Source of the DNA: an uncultured Flavobacteriaceae bacterium
GTDB lineage: Bacteria > Bacteroidota > Bacteroidia > Flavobacteriales > Flavobacteriaceae
DNA length: 64,000 nt
Assembly: GCA_937959395.1 (NCBI GenBank)
Contig: CALGLR010000011.1
Location: 1 to 64,000 of the forward strand
Direction of reading: 5' to 3'
Below, piece after piece: positions 45,581 through 55,800 of the stretch. Under the pieces are notes generated by a model. That model was given only the letters and a program-made list of their open reading frames with translations. It had not been told where the DNA came from and ran no database searches. Both the position numbers and the translations under genes were made by a program. Every line of letters starts with the position of its first letter. Within the stretch, counting starts at the first letter, position 1.

Positions 45581-47017
45581 TTAATCAAACTCTTCTATAA
45601 CGTTTATTGGATATTTTGATTTAAGCTTACTAAGCTCTTCTCTGTATTTTTCAAACTCTTCATACCGTAAGCGATTTCGTGCTTCTCGAACATTGGTACC
45701 ATATTCTTTAAACTTTATCTGGTTTTCTTTCCGTAACTCATCCGCAGCCTTAGCATGTGCAGAAAGTAATGTAATATATTCTTGATAGCTTGTTTGTTCA
45801 GCATAGTGATATTCAAAAATAGTTTCAGCATTAATTCTATTTTTTAGATAACGTATCAACTTTACTTTCGGTATTTTCATTCCATCTACACTATACGTGT
45901 TATTTACTTTGATTCTTAACGTGTCATACTCCTTTTCATTATCAAATCTGGGCCAAGAAAATGGTGATGGTGGTGATGGTGAAATTATTGCCGCAGTTGA
46001 ATCTCTAAATTTAATATCGGAATAGTGCAATCTCTTAGTTAAAGTAACATAATTAAGACGGCTATAGTATCTATCATCGTGGTGTAAATCATATAATACT
46101 TTATAAACACCGTTTGCTACAATTTCTGCTTCAACTTTTTTTATAACTTTTAAATCGATTTTTCTATTTGCAGTAAGTTTAGTTGTTGTTCTAGGTAACA
46201 ATTCTTGTCGTATATACTTTTTTTCAGCGTTTATAATTTCGGAAAGCTTACTTAATGGAAACTTTATATTATCCTCTCCTTGTATAAAAACAATATTCTC
46301 TTTATTTTCTACTAGTTTTAGTCTTATCATAGGATACCTTTGGTAGTTCTCATTTTGAGAAAAATAAGATCGAGGCAAATCATAAACTGGTCTTTGCGTT
46401 AACAAAGATTGGTCCATTTTCTTATAATCCAAAATGTTAATTTGTGCCAATCCTGTAACTAAAACAGCTATTATTAAAAAATGGAGCAACAAAATTTTAT
46501 ATTTCTTTTTAGGAAGAACCAAAATTATAGTTTTCCAAGTTTCTAAGTACAAAGTTATAATCAATAAAATCATTGGGATTCCCAATACTGGAAGATATTG
46601 AAAATCGACCCACCAAATTGAAAATATACCCATCATAAGAGCAATTTTACCAAACCAGGACATAAAACTGAAATTAAGAAATGCTTGATCATTAATAATA
46701 CGATGTCGCTTATTATTCTTTTTCGAAAAAATGGATCTAGAAATACTCATTAAAAAACTAATGGCTATGGAGTTCCCAAAAATTAAGGAAAGAGCAGCAA
46801 AAAAGAAATTGTAAACTGTTCTATGCTCCTCAATAACTACATCTAAAGGTAAACCAAAACCAAATGACATTATTCTATAAATTTCCCTCAAAAAAGAAAA
46901 CGTAAAATAAATTAACACAGAAGAACATAAACCAATTAAAACAGACCATATAATGTGCTTTTTAGAAATCGATCTAAAATTTATAGTATCATCGTAAAAA
47001 AGCCTTTTGAATTTCAT
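45581..47017 (-). CDS. membrane protein with ExbD-like C-terminal region
   Basis: A 478-residue protein. The first 190 residues hold about five membrane segments (for example IIWSVLIGLCSSVLIYFTFS and LLLHFLIIAVLVTGLAQINI). The rest should lie outside the cytoplasm. Two parts of it resemble ExbD periplasmic domains: IVFIQGEDNIKFPLSKLSEI and LRIKVNNTYSVDGMKIPKVK, the latter followed by YQEYITLLSAHAKAADELRK and a charged end LSKLKSKYPINVIEEFD, similar to the tails of flavobacterial ExbD proteins. I do not know a named family of this size. Stands alone. Confidence 0.55.
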   Translation of the reverse strand: MKFKRLFYDDTINFRSISKKHIIWSVLIGLCSSVLIYFTFSFLREIYRIMSFGFGLPLDVVIEEHRTVYNFFFAALSLIFGNSIAISFLMSISRSIFSKKNNKRHRIINDQAFLNFSFMSWFGKIALMMGIFSIWWVDFQYLPVLGIPMILLIITLYLETWKTIILVLPKKKYKILLLHFLIIAVLVTGLAQINILDYKKMDQSLLTQRPVYDLPRSYFSQNENYQRYPMIRLKLVENKENIVFIQGEDNIKFPLSKLSEIINAEKKYIRQELLPRTTTKLTANRKIDLKVIKKVEAEIVANGVYKVLYDLHHDDRYYSRLNYVTLTKRLHYSDIKFRDSTAAIISPSPPSPFSWPRFDNEKEYDTLRIKVNNTYSVDGMKIPKVKLIRYLKNRINAETIFEYHYAEQTSYQEYITLLSAHAKAADELRKENQIKFKEYGTNVREARNRLRYEEFEKYREELSKLKSKYPINVIEEFD

Positions 47018-47132
47018 GATTAGGTTGTATCTAACTAATAAGTATTAATAATACAAAAAGTGTTACATTATAGTCTCTATATTAATTCGACTACTTATTA
47101 AAACTCCTTAGATTGAACTCCTATTTCTCGTA

Positions 47133-48488
47133 TTATTCTACTAGACCACGTACCTCCTCAAAATCTAATCCGCCATAATTACCAGAGCTCATCAATAACA
47201 ATGCTTTATCATCAAAATTTTGATTAAATAAATACGCTTTAAATTCTTTAGGGTTGGTGTATATAATTAAATCATCTCGTTGAAAAGCTGTTGCAATTTG
47301 CTCGTGTGTGACTTCTTCTAATTTTTTAATTTCTACGGCATGCGGTGAATAAAATACCACTGCTTCATCTGCTGCATCTAAAGCGCCTTTATATTCTTTT
47401 AAAAACTCTGCATTTAAACTACTATAGGTATGCAATTCTAAACAAGCTACTAATGTTCTATTATTGTATTGCTCTTTCACAGCCTTAGTTGTAGCTTCAA
47501 CCTTACTCGGTGAATGTGCAAAATCTTTATAGGCAACACTATTACTACTTTCTGCTATTTTTTCTAAACGCTTACTCGCTCCTTTAAAAGTTGCAATGGC
47601 TTCATAAAAATCATCTTCATCTATTCCCATATGTTGGCAAATCCATTTGGCTCCTGCTAAATTATTTAAATTATGTTTTCCAAATATTTCTATTGGTAAA
47701 TCGCCTTCAGGAGTTTCTAGTAATGTTTGTCCGTTTTCAACTTTATAAGTAGGTGTATGATAAGCGAGTTTTCGAATGGTATTTTCGCTAGCTTCTACAA
47801 CACGTTTCACTTCTGCGTCTTCTTCATTGTAATTAATACTTCCACCGTTTACTATAGAATCTATGAAAATATCAAACTGTTTTACATAGTTTTCATAAGT
47901 AGGAAATACATTAATATGATCCCAAGCAATACCACTCAATAAAGCGATATTTGGTTTATATAAATGAAATTTAGGCCGTCTATCTATTGGAGAACTTAGA
48001 TATTCATCACCTTCTAGTACTATAAAATCATTATCCTTTGTTAGTTTAACCATAACATCAAATCCTTCAAGCTGAGCACCAACCATATAATCGACATCTC
48101 TATCATGATAATGCATCACATGCAAAATCATAGAAGTTATCGTTGTTTTTCCATGACTTCCGCTAATTACAACTCTAGTTTTGTGCTTAGATTGTTCATA
48201 TAAAAATTCTGGGTAAGAATAAATTTTGAGTTCTAGTGCTTGTGCTTTTAATAATTCTGGATTATCTTCTTTGGCGTGCATCCCTAAAACAATAGCATCT
48301 AAATCTGAAGTTACTTTTTCTGGAAACCATCCAAATGCTTCTGGGAGTAAACCTTTAGCTGCTAAACGAGATTTTGAGGGTTCAAAAATGGTATCGTCGC
48401 TTCCAGTAACTTGGTATCCTTTATTATGTAAGGCTAGGGCTAAATTGTGCATTGCGCTGCCTCCTATTGCTATAAAATGTACGTTCAT
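47133..48488 (-). CDS. mpl: Mur ligase family protein, Mpl-like (murein peptide recycling)
   Basis: A 451-residue Mur ligase. Residues 1-100 form the UDP-binding Rossmann domain (MNVHFIAIGGSAMHNLALAL); the ATP loop GSHGKTT is at 110-116; LEGDEYLSS is the carbamoyl-lysine/central domain region; the C-terminal part has KDFAHSPSKVEATTKAVKEQ. Together these suit Mpl, which attaches recycled L-Ala-gamma-D-Glu-meso-DAP to UDP-MurNAc. A second MurC cannot be excluded, though MurC is normally in the dcw cluster, which is not here. A promoter with its -33 in a palindromic repeat lies directly upstream. Confidence 0.82.
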   Translation of the reverse strand: MNVHFIAIGGSAMHNLALALHNKGYQVTGSDDTIFEPSKSRLAAKGLLPEAFGWFPEKVTSDLDAIVLGMHAKEDNPELLKAQALELKIYSYPEFLYEQSKHKTRVVISGSHGKTTITSMILHVMHYHDRDVDYMVGAQLEGFDVMVKLTKDNDFIVLEGDEYLSSPIDRRPKFHLYKPNIALLSGIAWDHINVFPTYENYVKQFDIFIDSIVNGGSINYNEEDAEVKRVVEASENTIRKLAYHTPTYKVENGQTLLETPEGDLPIEIFGKHNLNNLAGAKWICQHMGIDEDDFYEAIATFKGASKRLEKIAESSNSVAYKDFAHSPSKVEATTKAVKEQYNNRTLVACLELHTYSSLNAEFLKEYKGALDAADEAVVFYSPHAVEIKKLEEVTHEQIATAFQRDDLIIYTNPKEFKAYLFNQNFDDKALLLMSSGNYGGLDFEEVRGLVE

Positions 48489-48508
48489 TTGTTTATTTTG
48501 AAGATGAT

Positions 48509-48539
48509 CAAATATAGTAATTCCTCCCTAGCCCTCCAA
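48509..48539 (-). promoter_or_regulatory. promoter of the mpl-like gene
   Basis: On the minus strand: TTG (complement at 48537-48539), 20 bases, then TATATTTG (48509-48516), an exact -7 match, with a leader of about 15 nt. The -33 TTG lies within the left arm of the palindrome at 48519-48672, in the sequence CCTTTGGAGGG. Confidence 0.7.
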
Positions 48540-48672
48540 AGGAGGGAACACTCATTTGGACTCACTATCACTTTAGAATTATATGTATTCAGAGACGAGA
48601 AAAATTAAACATTTAAGGTCCAGAAACTCATCCGAGTAAGAGTTTCCTCCTTTGGAGGGCTAGGGAGGAATT
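48519..48672. repeat. long inverted repeat, GGAGGGCTAGGGAGG type
   Basis: Two 30-bp arms (48519-48548 and 48643-48672) are reverse complements at 29 of 30 positions, separated by 94 bp. The arms contain the small palindrome CCTCCTTTGGAGG. A diverged third copy of the arm (TCTCCCCTTTGGGGAG, 48675-48690) lies just outside the right arm. The gap belongs to the mpl start and the TPR gene stop. Non-coding; the arms would make a cruciform or a strong RNA stem. Confidence 0.85.
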
Positions 48673-48703
48673 ATTCTCCCCTTTGGGGAGTTAGAGGGGA
48701 TTC

Positions 48704-49657
48704 TTAAAGTGTATTGATTTGCGCCTTTTCTGTTTTAAACACTTCTATTTTAGGAAGCTCAAAAATCGCCATATCAATCCATTTAAGTGCTTCTACTTTG
48801 TCTTTTTTATGTTTATAAATTTGAGCCAATCTGTAATAAGCCCAAGCCTTAGGTACGCCATCTTTTGCAGAATAATTTTGGATATAACGTTGTAAACATT
48901 GCTCGCCTTTATTAAGCTTAATATTATATTCAGCACAAACTTTTCCTATTTGGTAATGCATCGCATTACGTTCTTTTTTCTCTTGGGAAGCTTCAATTGT
49001 CGCTACAGCCTTCTCTGGTTGCTTTTCTTTTTCATAAAGCGCCGTAAGTTTATCGTAGCAAGTTACAGATCCACCTATATTTATCGCTTTTTTATAATAA
49101 GCTTCTGCTTGCTCTGGTTCGTCATCGTACTCATTAATATATCCTTTTGCTAAATAACCATCGACCTTAGAAAGTGCTTCAAGCTCATTAGCATATTTAA
49201 GAGATTTACTTTTACTTCCACCAATAATTCCTGGTAATTGCATGTATAATTCAACAAGTGCCCAACGGGTTTCTATATGTTTAGGATCTAACTCTGCTGC
49301 TCGTAAAAAGGCTTCTTTTACATCTCCTATAATCGTTAACGCTTTCATTTTATTTATTTGCAATGCTTTCATTCCTAAAGCACCTCCATATTTATAATGA
49401 TAATTCGCATCATTATCATTAACCTCGGTTAATGTTTTATAATTCATTATAGCTCCATCCCAATTTTTTTGATACCCATAAGCATCTCCTAATAATTCAA
49501 TCGCTTTTAAATCTTTTTGATTATTTGTTACATATGTAGATAGTAGCATTTCTGCTTTAGAATAATTTTTCTTATTAAAAAGCACTTCTACTTCCTCAAA
49601 AATAGTTTGAGCTGGCATTAATAATGGAAAGAATAAAAGCAATAAAAATAATCTCAT
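48704..49657 (-). CDS. secreted TPR-repeat protein
   Basis: A 317-residue protein with a signal peptide (about 1-17, ending LMPAQ). The body is made of tetratricopeptide repeats, seen as FNKKNYSKAEMLLSTYVTNN, AIELLGDAYGYQKNWDGAIM, EPEQAEAYYKKAINIGGSVT and AWAYYRLAQIYKHKKDKVEA. TPRs serve protein-protein contacts; the partner is unknown. It is likely periplasmic. Upstream TAGCTTTG fits a -7 box. Confidence 0.8.
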   Translation of the reverse strand: MRLFLLLLFFPLLMPAQTIFEEVEVLFNKKNYSKAEMLLSTYVTNNQKDLKAIELLGDAYGYQKNWDGAIMNYKTLTEVNDNDANYHYKYGGALGMKALQINKMKALTIIGDVKEAFLRAAELDPKHIETRWALVELYMQLPGIIGGSKSKSLKYANELEALSKVDGYLAKGYINEYDDEPEQAEAYYKKAINIGGSVTCYDKLTALYEKEKQPEKAVATIEASQEKKERNAMHYQIGKVCAEYNIKLNKGEQCLQRYIQNYSAKDGVPKAWAYYRLAQIYKHKKDKVEALKWIDMAIFELPKIEVFKTEKAQINTL

Positions 49658-49676
49658 AGTTCTTCTGTCGTAATTA

Positions 49677-49684
49677 CAAAGCTA
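49677..49684 (-). promoter_or_regulatory. -7 promoter box for the TPR gene
   Basis: TAGCTTTG on the minus strand is an exact -7 match, 19 bases before the ATG. No TTG is found at the expected -33 distance, so the assignment is tentative. Confidence 0.4.
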
Positions 49685-49856
49685 AACTTTCTTCTGGTAT
49701 TGTTTTTGATTTCTATAAATATAGTATACAAAAAAGAATCATTAACTTTAATCTTTATTATGTTCCCTCAACGAAATACATCGTTTACACATTTAGTGTT
49801 TCAAAAAGTGGACCAGAACCGTATCTTACGAAGATTAATTACAAACGTTTAAAAAC

Positions 49857-52800
49857 ATGACCCGTTCACTTTTAGTACTAATGCTTATATTTTTCGCCAA
49901 CATAGCAGCTTCTCAAAATGATAATTATTCTAAATTATGGTCTGAAGTTGAGCAATTTGAAAACCAAGGCTTGCCTAAATCGGCTTTAAAAGTTGTTCAA
50001 ACTATAGAATCTAAGGCCAGAAGTGCAAACCATTCTTCACAAATAGTGAAAGTGCTACTCTTTAAAAGTAAGTTATCATTAACCCTAGAAGAAGATGCGC
50101 AACTTAAAATTATTACCGATTTTAAAACAGAAATAGATAAAAGCGCTACGCCTACAAAAAATCTTTTACAAAATGTATTGGCTAATTTATATTGGCAGTA
50201 CTTTCAACAAAACCGTTATAAATTTTACAACCGTACCAAAACAGAAAGTAAAGTTGATCCTAGCGATTTTAGAACTTGGGATTTACAAACACTTTTTAGC
50301 GAAATTCACACCTATTTTGATGCCTCATTGCAGAATGGTCTTATACTTCAAAAAACGTCTTTAGATCCATTCGATGTTATTATTAATAAAGGAGAAGGCT
50401 CTAAATTGTTTAGACCTACTTTATATGATTTCCTGAGTCACAATGCCTTAAATTTTTATGTAACGAAAGAATATAATATTACTAAACCCGCTTATAAATT
50501 TGAGATTAACGATACGAATTACCTTTCTAATGCCAAGGACTATTCTACTTTACAACTCATTTCAAAAGATACCGCGTCTTTAGAATTCAAAGCATTAAAG
50601 ATTTATCAAGACCTAATTGCTTTTCATTTAAAAGATAAAAACCCTATAGCACTAACCGATGTTAATATTCAGCGCTTAAAATTTGTTTATGAAAATGGAC
50701 GCTTTACTAATAAAGACAAGCTATTAGAAAACGCTTTTAAAACAGAAAGTGAAGCCTACGATTCAAATGAAGTTTCTGCACTTTATAATTTTGAATTAGC
50801 AACTTTATATACCACTCAAGGTAATAATTATAGCACTAAAAAAGATGCCGCGATACAATGGAAACTAAAAGAAGCAATAGCCTTGTGTGATCGGGCAATA
50901 ACCAAATTCCCAGAAAGTATTGGTGCAAAAAAATGCCAGCGCTTAAAATCTCAAATAGAAGCACCAAGTTTATCGATTCAGTCTGAAGCTTTTTTACCCA
51001 TTCAAAAAAAGGCAAAACTATTATTAACCTATAAAAATATAAACGCCCTCTCTTTTTCAATTTATAAACTCTCAAATGACGAATACCAAAATTTTATAAA
51101 AATTTATCGAGAAAATGAAAAAGAAGCGTTCATTGAAAAACTTTCAGTAGAAAAAAACTGGAAGACTACACTTAAAAATGAGAATGACTACCAACAACAT
51201 GCTTCAGAAATTTTGATTTCCGAATTATTGGGAGGACGTTACCTAATTACTGGTAAAAGTTTAGATTTAGATACAAATTTCTTTGCCTACACCACCATAC
51301 AAATCACAGATATAGCAGTAGTTGAATACAATAATGGTGAAAAAAAACAATTTCAGCTTATTAATAGAAATTCTGGTGAACCCATTGCTAATGCAAAAGT
51401 AAAATTACATTTTAAGTCTCGTAATAAAACAAATACAGAACAAAAAACCAGCGATTTAAAAGGTATTATAACCTTATCTAAGGTAAAAGAACGACACTAT
51501 AATTTATCCATGGAAGTTAATCATAAAAATGATACGGCTTATTTTGACAATTATTATTTAAGGAACTATTATTCAAACCAAGAAAAAACAAATAGCTATT
51601 ATAATTCGTTTTTATTCACAGATCGAAGTATATATAGGCCAGGGCAAACGCTTTATTTCAAAAGTATTTTAATGAAAACTGAAGACAATACGTCTCAAGT
51701 TATAGCTAATGAAAAGTGTGAGGTCATTTTATATAATACTAATGGAGAAACTATTAAGAATCAAACCTTTAAAACCAACGAATATGGTTCGATTCATGGT
51801 GAATTTATTTTGCCTAATGGCGGATTAATGGGAGACTATAGAATTGAATTAAAAGGAGAAGCCAATTACAGAAGCTCTTCTTATTTTTCTGTTGAAGAAT
51901 ATAAACGTCCAAAATTCGAAACAAAATTCAAACCAGTGACTGAAACCTATAAAATCAATGATGTCATTACTTTAAAAGGAGAAGCTCTAGCTTTTGCTGG
52001 AAGTAACATTACTGATGCCAAAGTTGTTTATCGTGTGACTCGCAAAGTAAATTATCCGCATTGGTATTATTGGTCTAGACCTAACTTTTTTAGTGAACCA
52101 CAAGAAATAGCACATGGCGAAACAGTAACTAATAATAAAGGTAGTTTCGAAATTGATTTTAAAGCCATTCCAGACCAAAGTGTTGATAAAAAAGGATTGC
52201 CAGTATTTAAATATGAAGTGACTGCAGATGTGACTGATATTAATGGAGAAACGAGAAGCGCAACTACTATTGTTAATGTGGGTTATCATGCATTAACGGC
52301 AAAGATTACCATAAATGAAACATTAGATAAAACAAAAAAAGATCATGAAATTGCTATAGGGACTAAAAATTTGAATGACGAATTTGTTCCAGCAACTGGC
52401 GTTATAAAAATATACAAACTAAAAGCACCAAAAACTGTTTTACGTAAACGGCCGTGGGCTGCTCCAGATTATCAAACCTATAGTGAAACTCAATTTAAAG
52501 CACATTTTCCGCACGATGCTTATAAAAACGAAGACCAACCTGAAAATTGGGAAAAAGGCGATCTTGTTTTTAATGAAACATTTGATACTAATAAATCGAA
52601 AACTTTAAAGTTAGGCACTATCAAAAAATGGTATTCTGGACGCTATATAGTCGTTCTTGAAGGCAAAGATCAATTTGGACAGTTAGTGAAAGATGAGGCA
52701 CAAACTACACTTTTTAAAGATGTGGAGCTATTTGATAATGAATTATTTACTATTAGGGCTTCGCAGGACAGTTACAAACCTGGTGATAATGCAGAATTAA

Positions 52801-55800
52801 CTTTAGGGTCTTCAGCTGAAACACTTTTTGTAACTGTAGTTGTTGAAAAAGATAATAAAGTGATCGACGAGCAAATCATAAAATTGAATAAAAACACGAA
52901 AAGCATCTCTGTTCCTGTAACAAAAGATGATGTTGGAGGTTTTGTAGTGCATTATAGTTTTTCAGCTTTTAATGGTTTTAATGGTGGCGCTTTACCTATT
53001 AATGTGCCTTACGAAAAAACCAATTTAGAAATAGAAACCTTAACTTTTAGAGATCGACTAAAACCAGGAACAGACGAGACTTGGACCTTTAAAATTAAAG
53101 GCCCAAAAAGCGATCAAGTTTCTGCTGAATTATTAGCTAGTATGTACGACGCGTCTTTAGATCAATTCAAACCGCATTCTTGGCAATTTAATCCTATACA
53201 AAAACCAATTTATAGAAGCAGAACTAATAGAGATGCGCAACGCAGTTTTTCAATTAATAGTTTTAGTGTACATCGTAAAAATCAAAATAACTATTACGAA
53301 CAGCCACAGCAATATGATCAGTTAAATTGGTTTGGTTTATATCTTGGTGGTGGGGGAAATTATGCAATGAAATCCAGAAGAAGAATGGGTGTTGGAATTG
53401 AAGCAGCTCCAATGTCGATTCAAGTTGTAGAAGATAATCTAGAACTGGAAGAAAGTGCAGTATCATCTAATGCTGCATACTATGGAGCAAGTTTAGCTGA
53501 TTCTAAAAATTCAAGTACTAATAAAGATGCTTTTGACGAAGAAGAAACAAATACTAATAAAAAAGAATCTAAATCTACAGCAGTACAAATTCGAAAAAAC
53601 CTTCAAGAAACAGCATTTTTCTTTCCACAATTGCAAACCGATAAAGACGGCACGGTTTCTTTTAGTTTTACAACACCAGAGGCCTTAACCAAATGGAACT
53701 TGCAATTATTAGCGCATACAAAGTCCTTAGAAAGCACTACAAAAAGTTTAGAAACGGTGACTCAAAAAGAATTGATGGTTATTCCAAATGCACCGCGTTT
53801 TTTACGTGAAGGCGATCAAATTAAAATAAGCACTAAAATTGCAAACCTTTCTAATAAAAATCTATCCGGTACGGCTACGCTTCAACTGTTTGATGCCTTA
53901 ACTGGTGAAGACATTAGTAAAAAATTACTATCAAGCTCAAATAATTCTCTCCCTCAGGGAGAGATACCAGAGGCAGAGAGAAAATTTAATGTTGATGCAA
54001 ATGGTAATACACAAGCTACTTGGCAGTTAACTATTCCGCAGAATATACAAGCCGTACAATATAAAATAATCGCAAAATCGAATACGTTTAGTGATGGTGA
54101 ACAAAATGCATTACCCGTATTAACGAATAGAATGTTAGTCACAGAAACGTTACCAATGTGGGTGAAAAGTAATGAAACACGAACGTTTACTTTAGATAAA
54201 TTAAAAAACCTTACTTCGGCTACGCTCAGCAACCAATCTGGCGCGCTCAGTAACCAGTCGGGCACGCTAAGTAATCATAAGTTAACTCTTGAGATTACTT
54301 CTAACCCTGCATGGTATGCCGTTCAGGCGCTTCCTTATTTAATGGAATATCCTCATGATTGTAACGAGCAAACATTCTCGCGCTATTATGCGAATGCTTT
54401 GGCAAGCCATATTGCAAATTCAAACCCTAGAATTCAAAATGTGTTTAACCAATGGGCCTCTCAAAATGCACTCGTTAGTAATTTAGAAAAAAACGAGGAA
54501 TTAAAATCTATCCTTATTCAAGAAACACCTTGGTTACGCGATGCACAAAGCGAAAGTGAACAAAAAAAACGTATTGCTTTACTGTTCGATTTAAATAAAA
54601 TGACCAACGAACTGGCGGCTGCAAATCGGAAACTAGTTAATAGTCAAATGTCATCAGGAGCCTGGTCTTGGTTTAATGGTGGTAGAGAGAATCGTTACAT
54701 TACACAGCATATTATTACTGGTTTTGGTCACTTAAATAAACTTAATGTAAAAACAGATCAAAATACCAAAATGATCGAAAAAGCGATTCGTTATTTAGAT
54801 AACCAATTCATAAAAGAGTATAAAGACATTACTAAATATGATGCAAAAACCGATTTAACTACAAACCATTTAAGTCATACCCAATTGCATTATTTGTATA
54901 TGCGAAGCTTTTTTCCGCAGATAAAAAAATCGAAAGAAGTCAATGAGATTATTACTTATTATCATACACAAATTAAAAAGTATTGGTTGTCTCGCTCTTT
55001 ATATGCTAAAGGGATGATGACTTTAATTACACGTCGCTTAAATGATAATACTACCGCTTCTAAAATATTAAGGTCGTTAAAAGAAACAAGTATTACTTCA
55101 GAAGAACTAGGAATGTACTGGAAAGAAAACGCCAATTCATGGTATTGGTATCAGGCGCCAATAGAAACGCAATCGCTTTTAATTGAAGCATTTTCTGAAA
55201 TTCAAAAGGACACAAACACTATAGATAATCTTAAAATTTGGCTGCTTAAAAACAAGCAAACCAATCGCTGGAAAACAACAAAAGCAACTACAGATGCTGT
55301 TTACGCTTTATTACTTCAAGGTAGCGATTGGCTAAGCGTTACAGATGCTGTTGATGTGACTATTGGTAATAAAACTATAGAACCTAAAAAATTAGAAGCC
55401 GTAAAAGTTGAAGCTGGTACTGGTTATTATAAAACGTCATGGAATACTTCAGAAATTAAACCAGAAATGGCTAGTGTAGAAATTACTAAAAAAGGAAAAG
55501 GTATTGCTTGGGGTGGTTTATATTGGCAATATTTTGAAGATCTAGATAAGATTACTTCAGCGGAAACACCTTTAAAATTAAAGAAACAGTTGTTTTTAAA
55601 ATCCAATACAGATAAAGGAGAAGAAATTACTCCTATTACAGAGAATACAGCTTTAAAAGTGGGCGATTTAGTTCGCGTTCGTATAGAATTACGTAATGAT
55701 AGAGTTATGGAATTTGTGCACATGAAAGATATGCGTGCTGCCGGATTAGAACCTATAAATGTATTGTCTCAATATAAATGGCAAGATGGTTTAGGGTATT

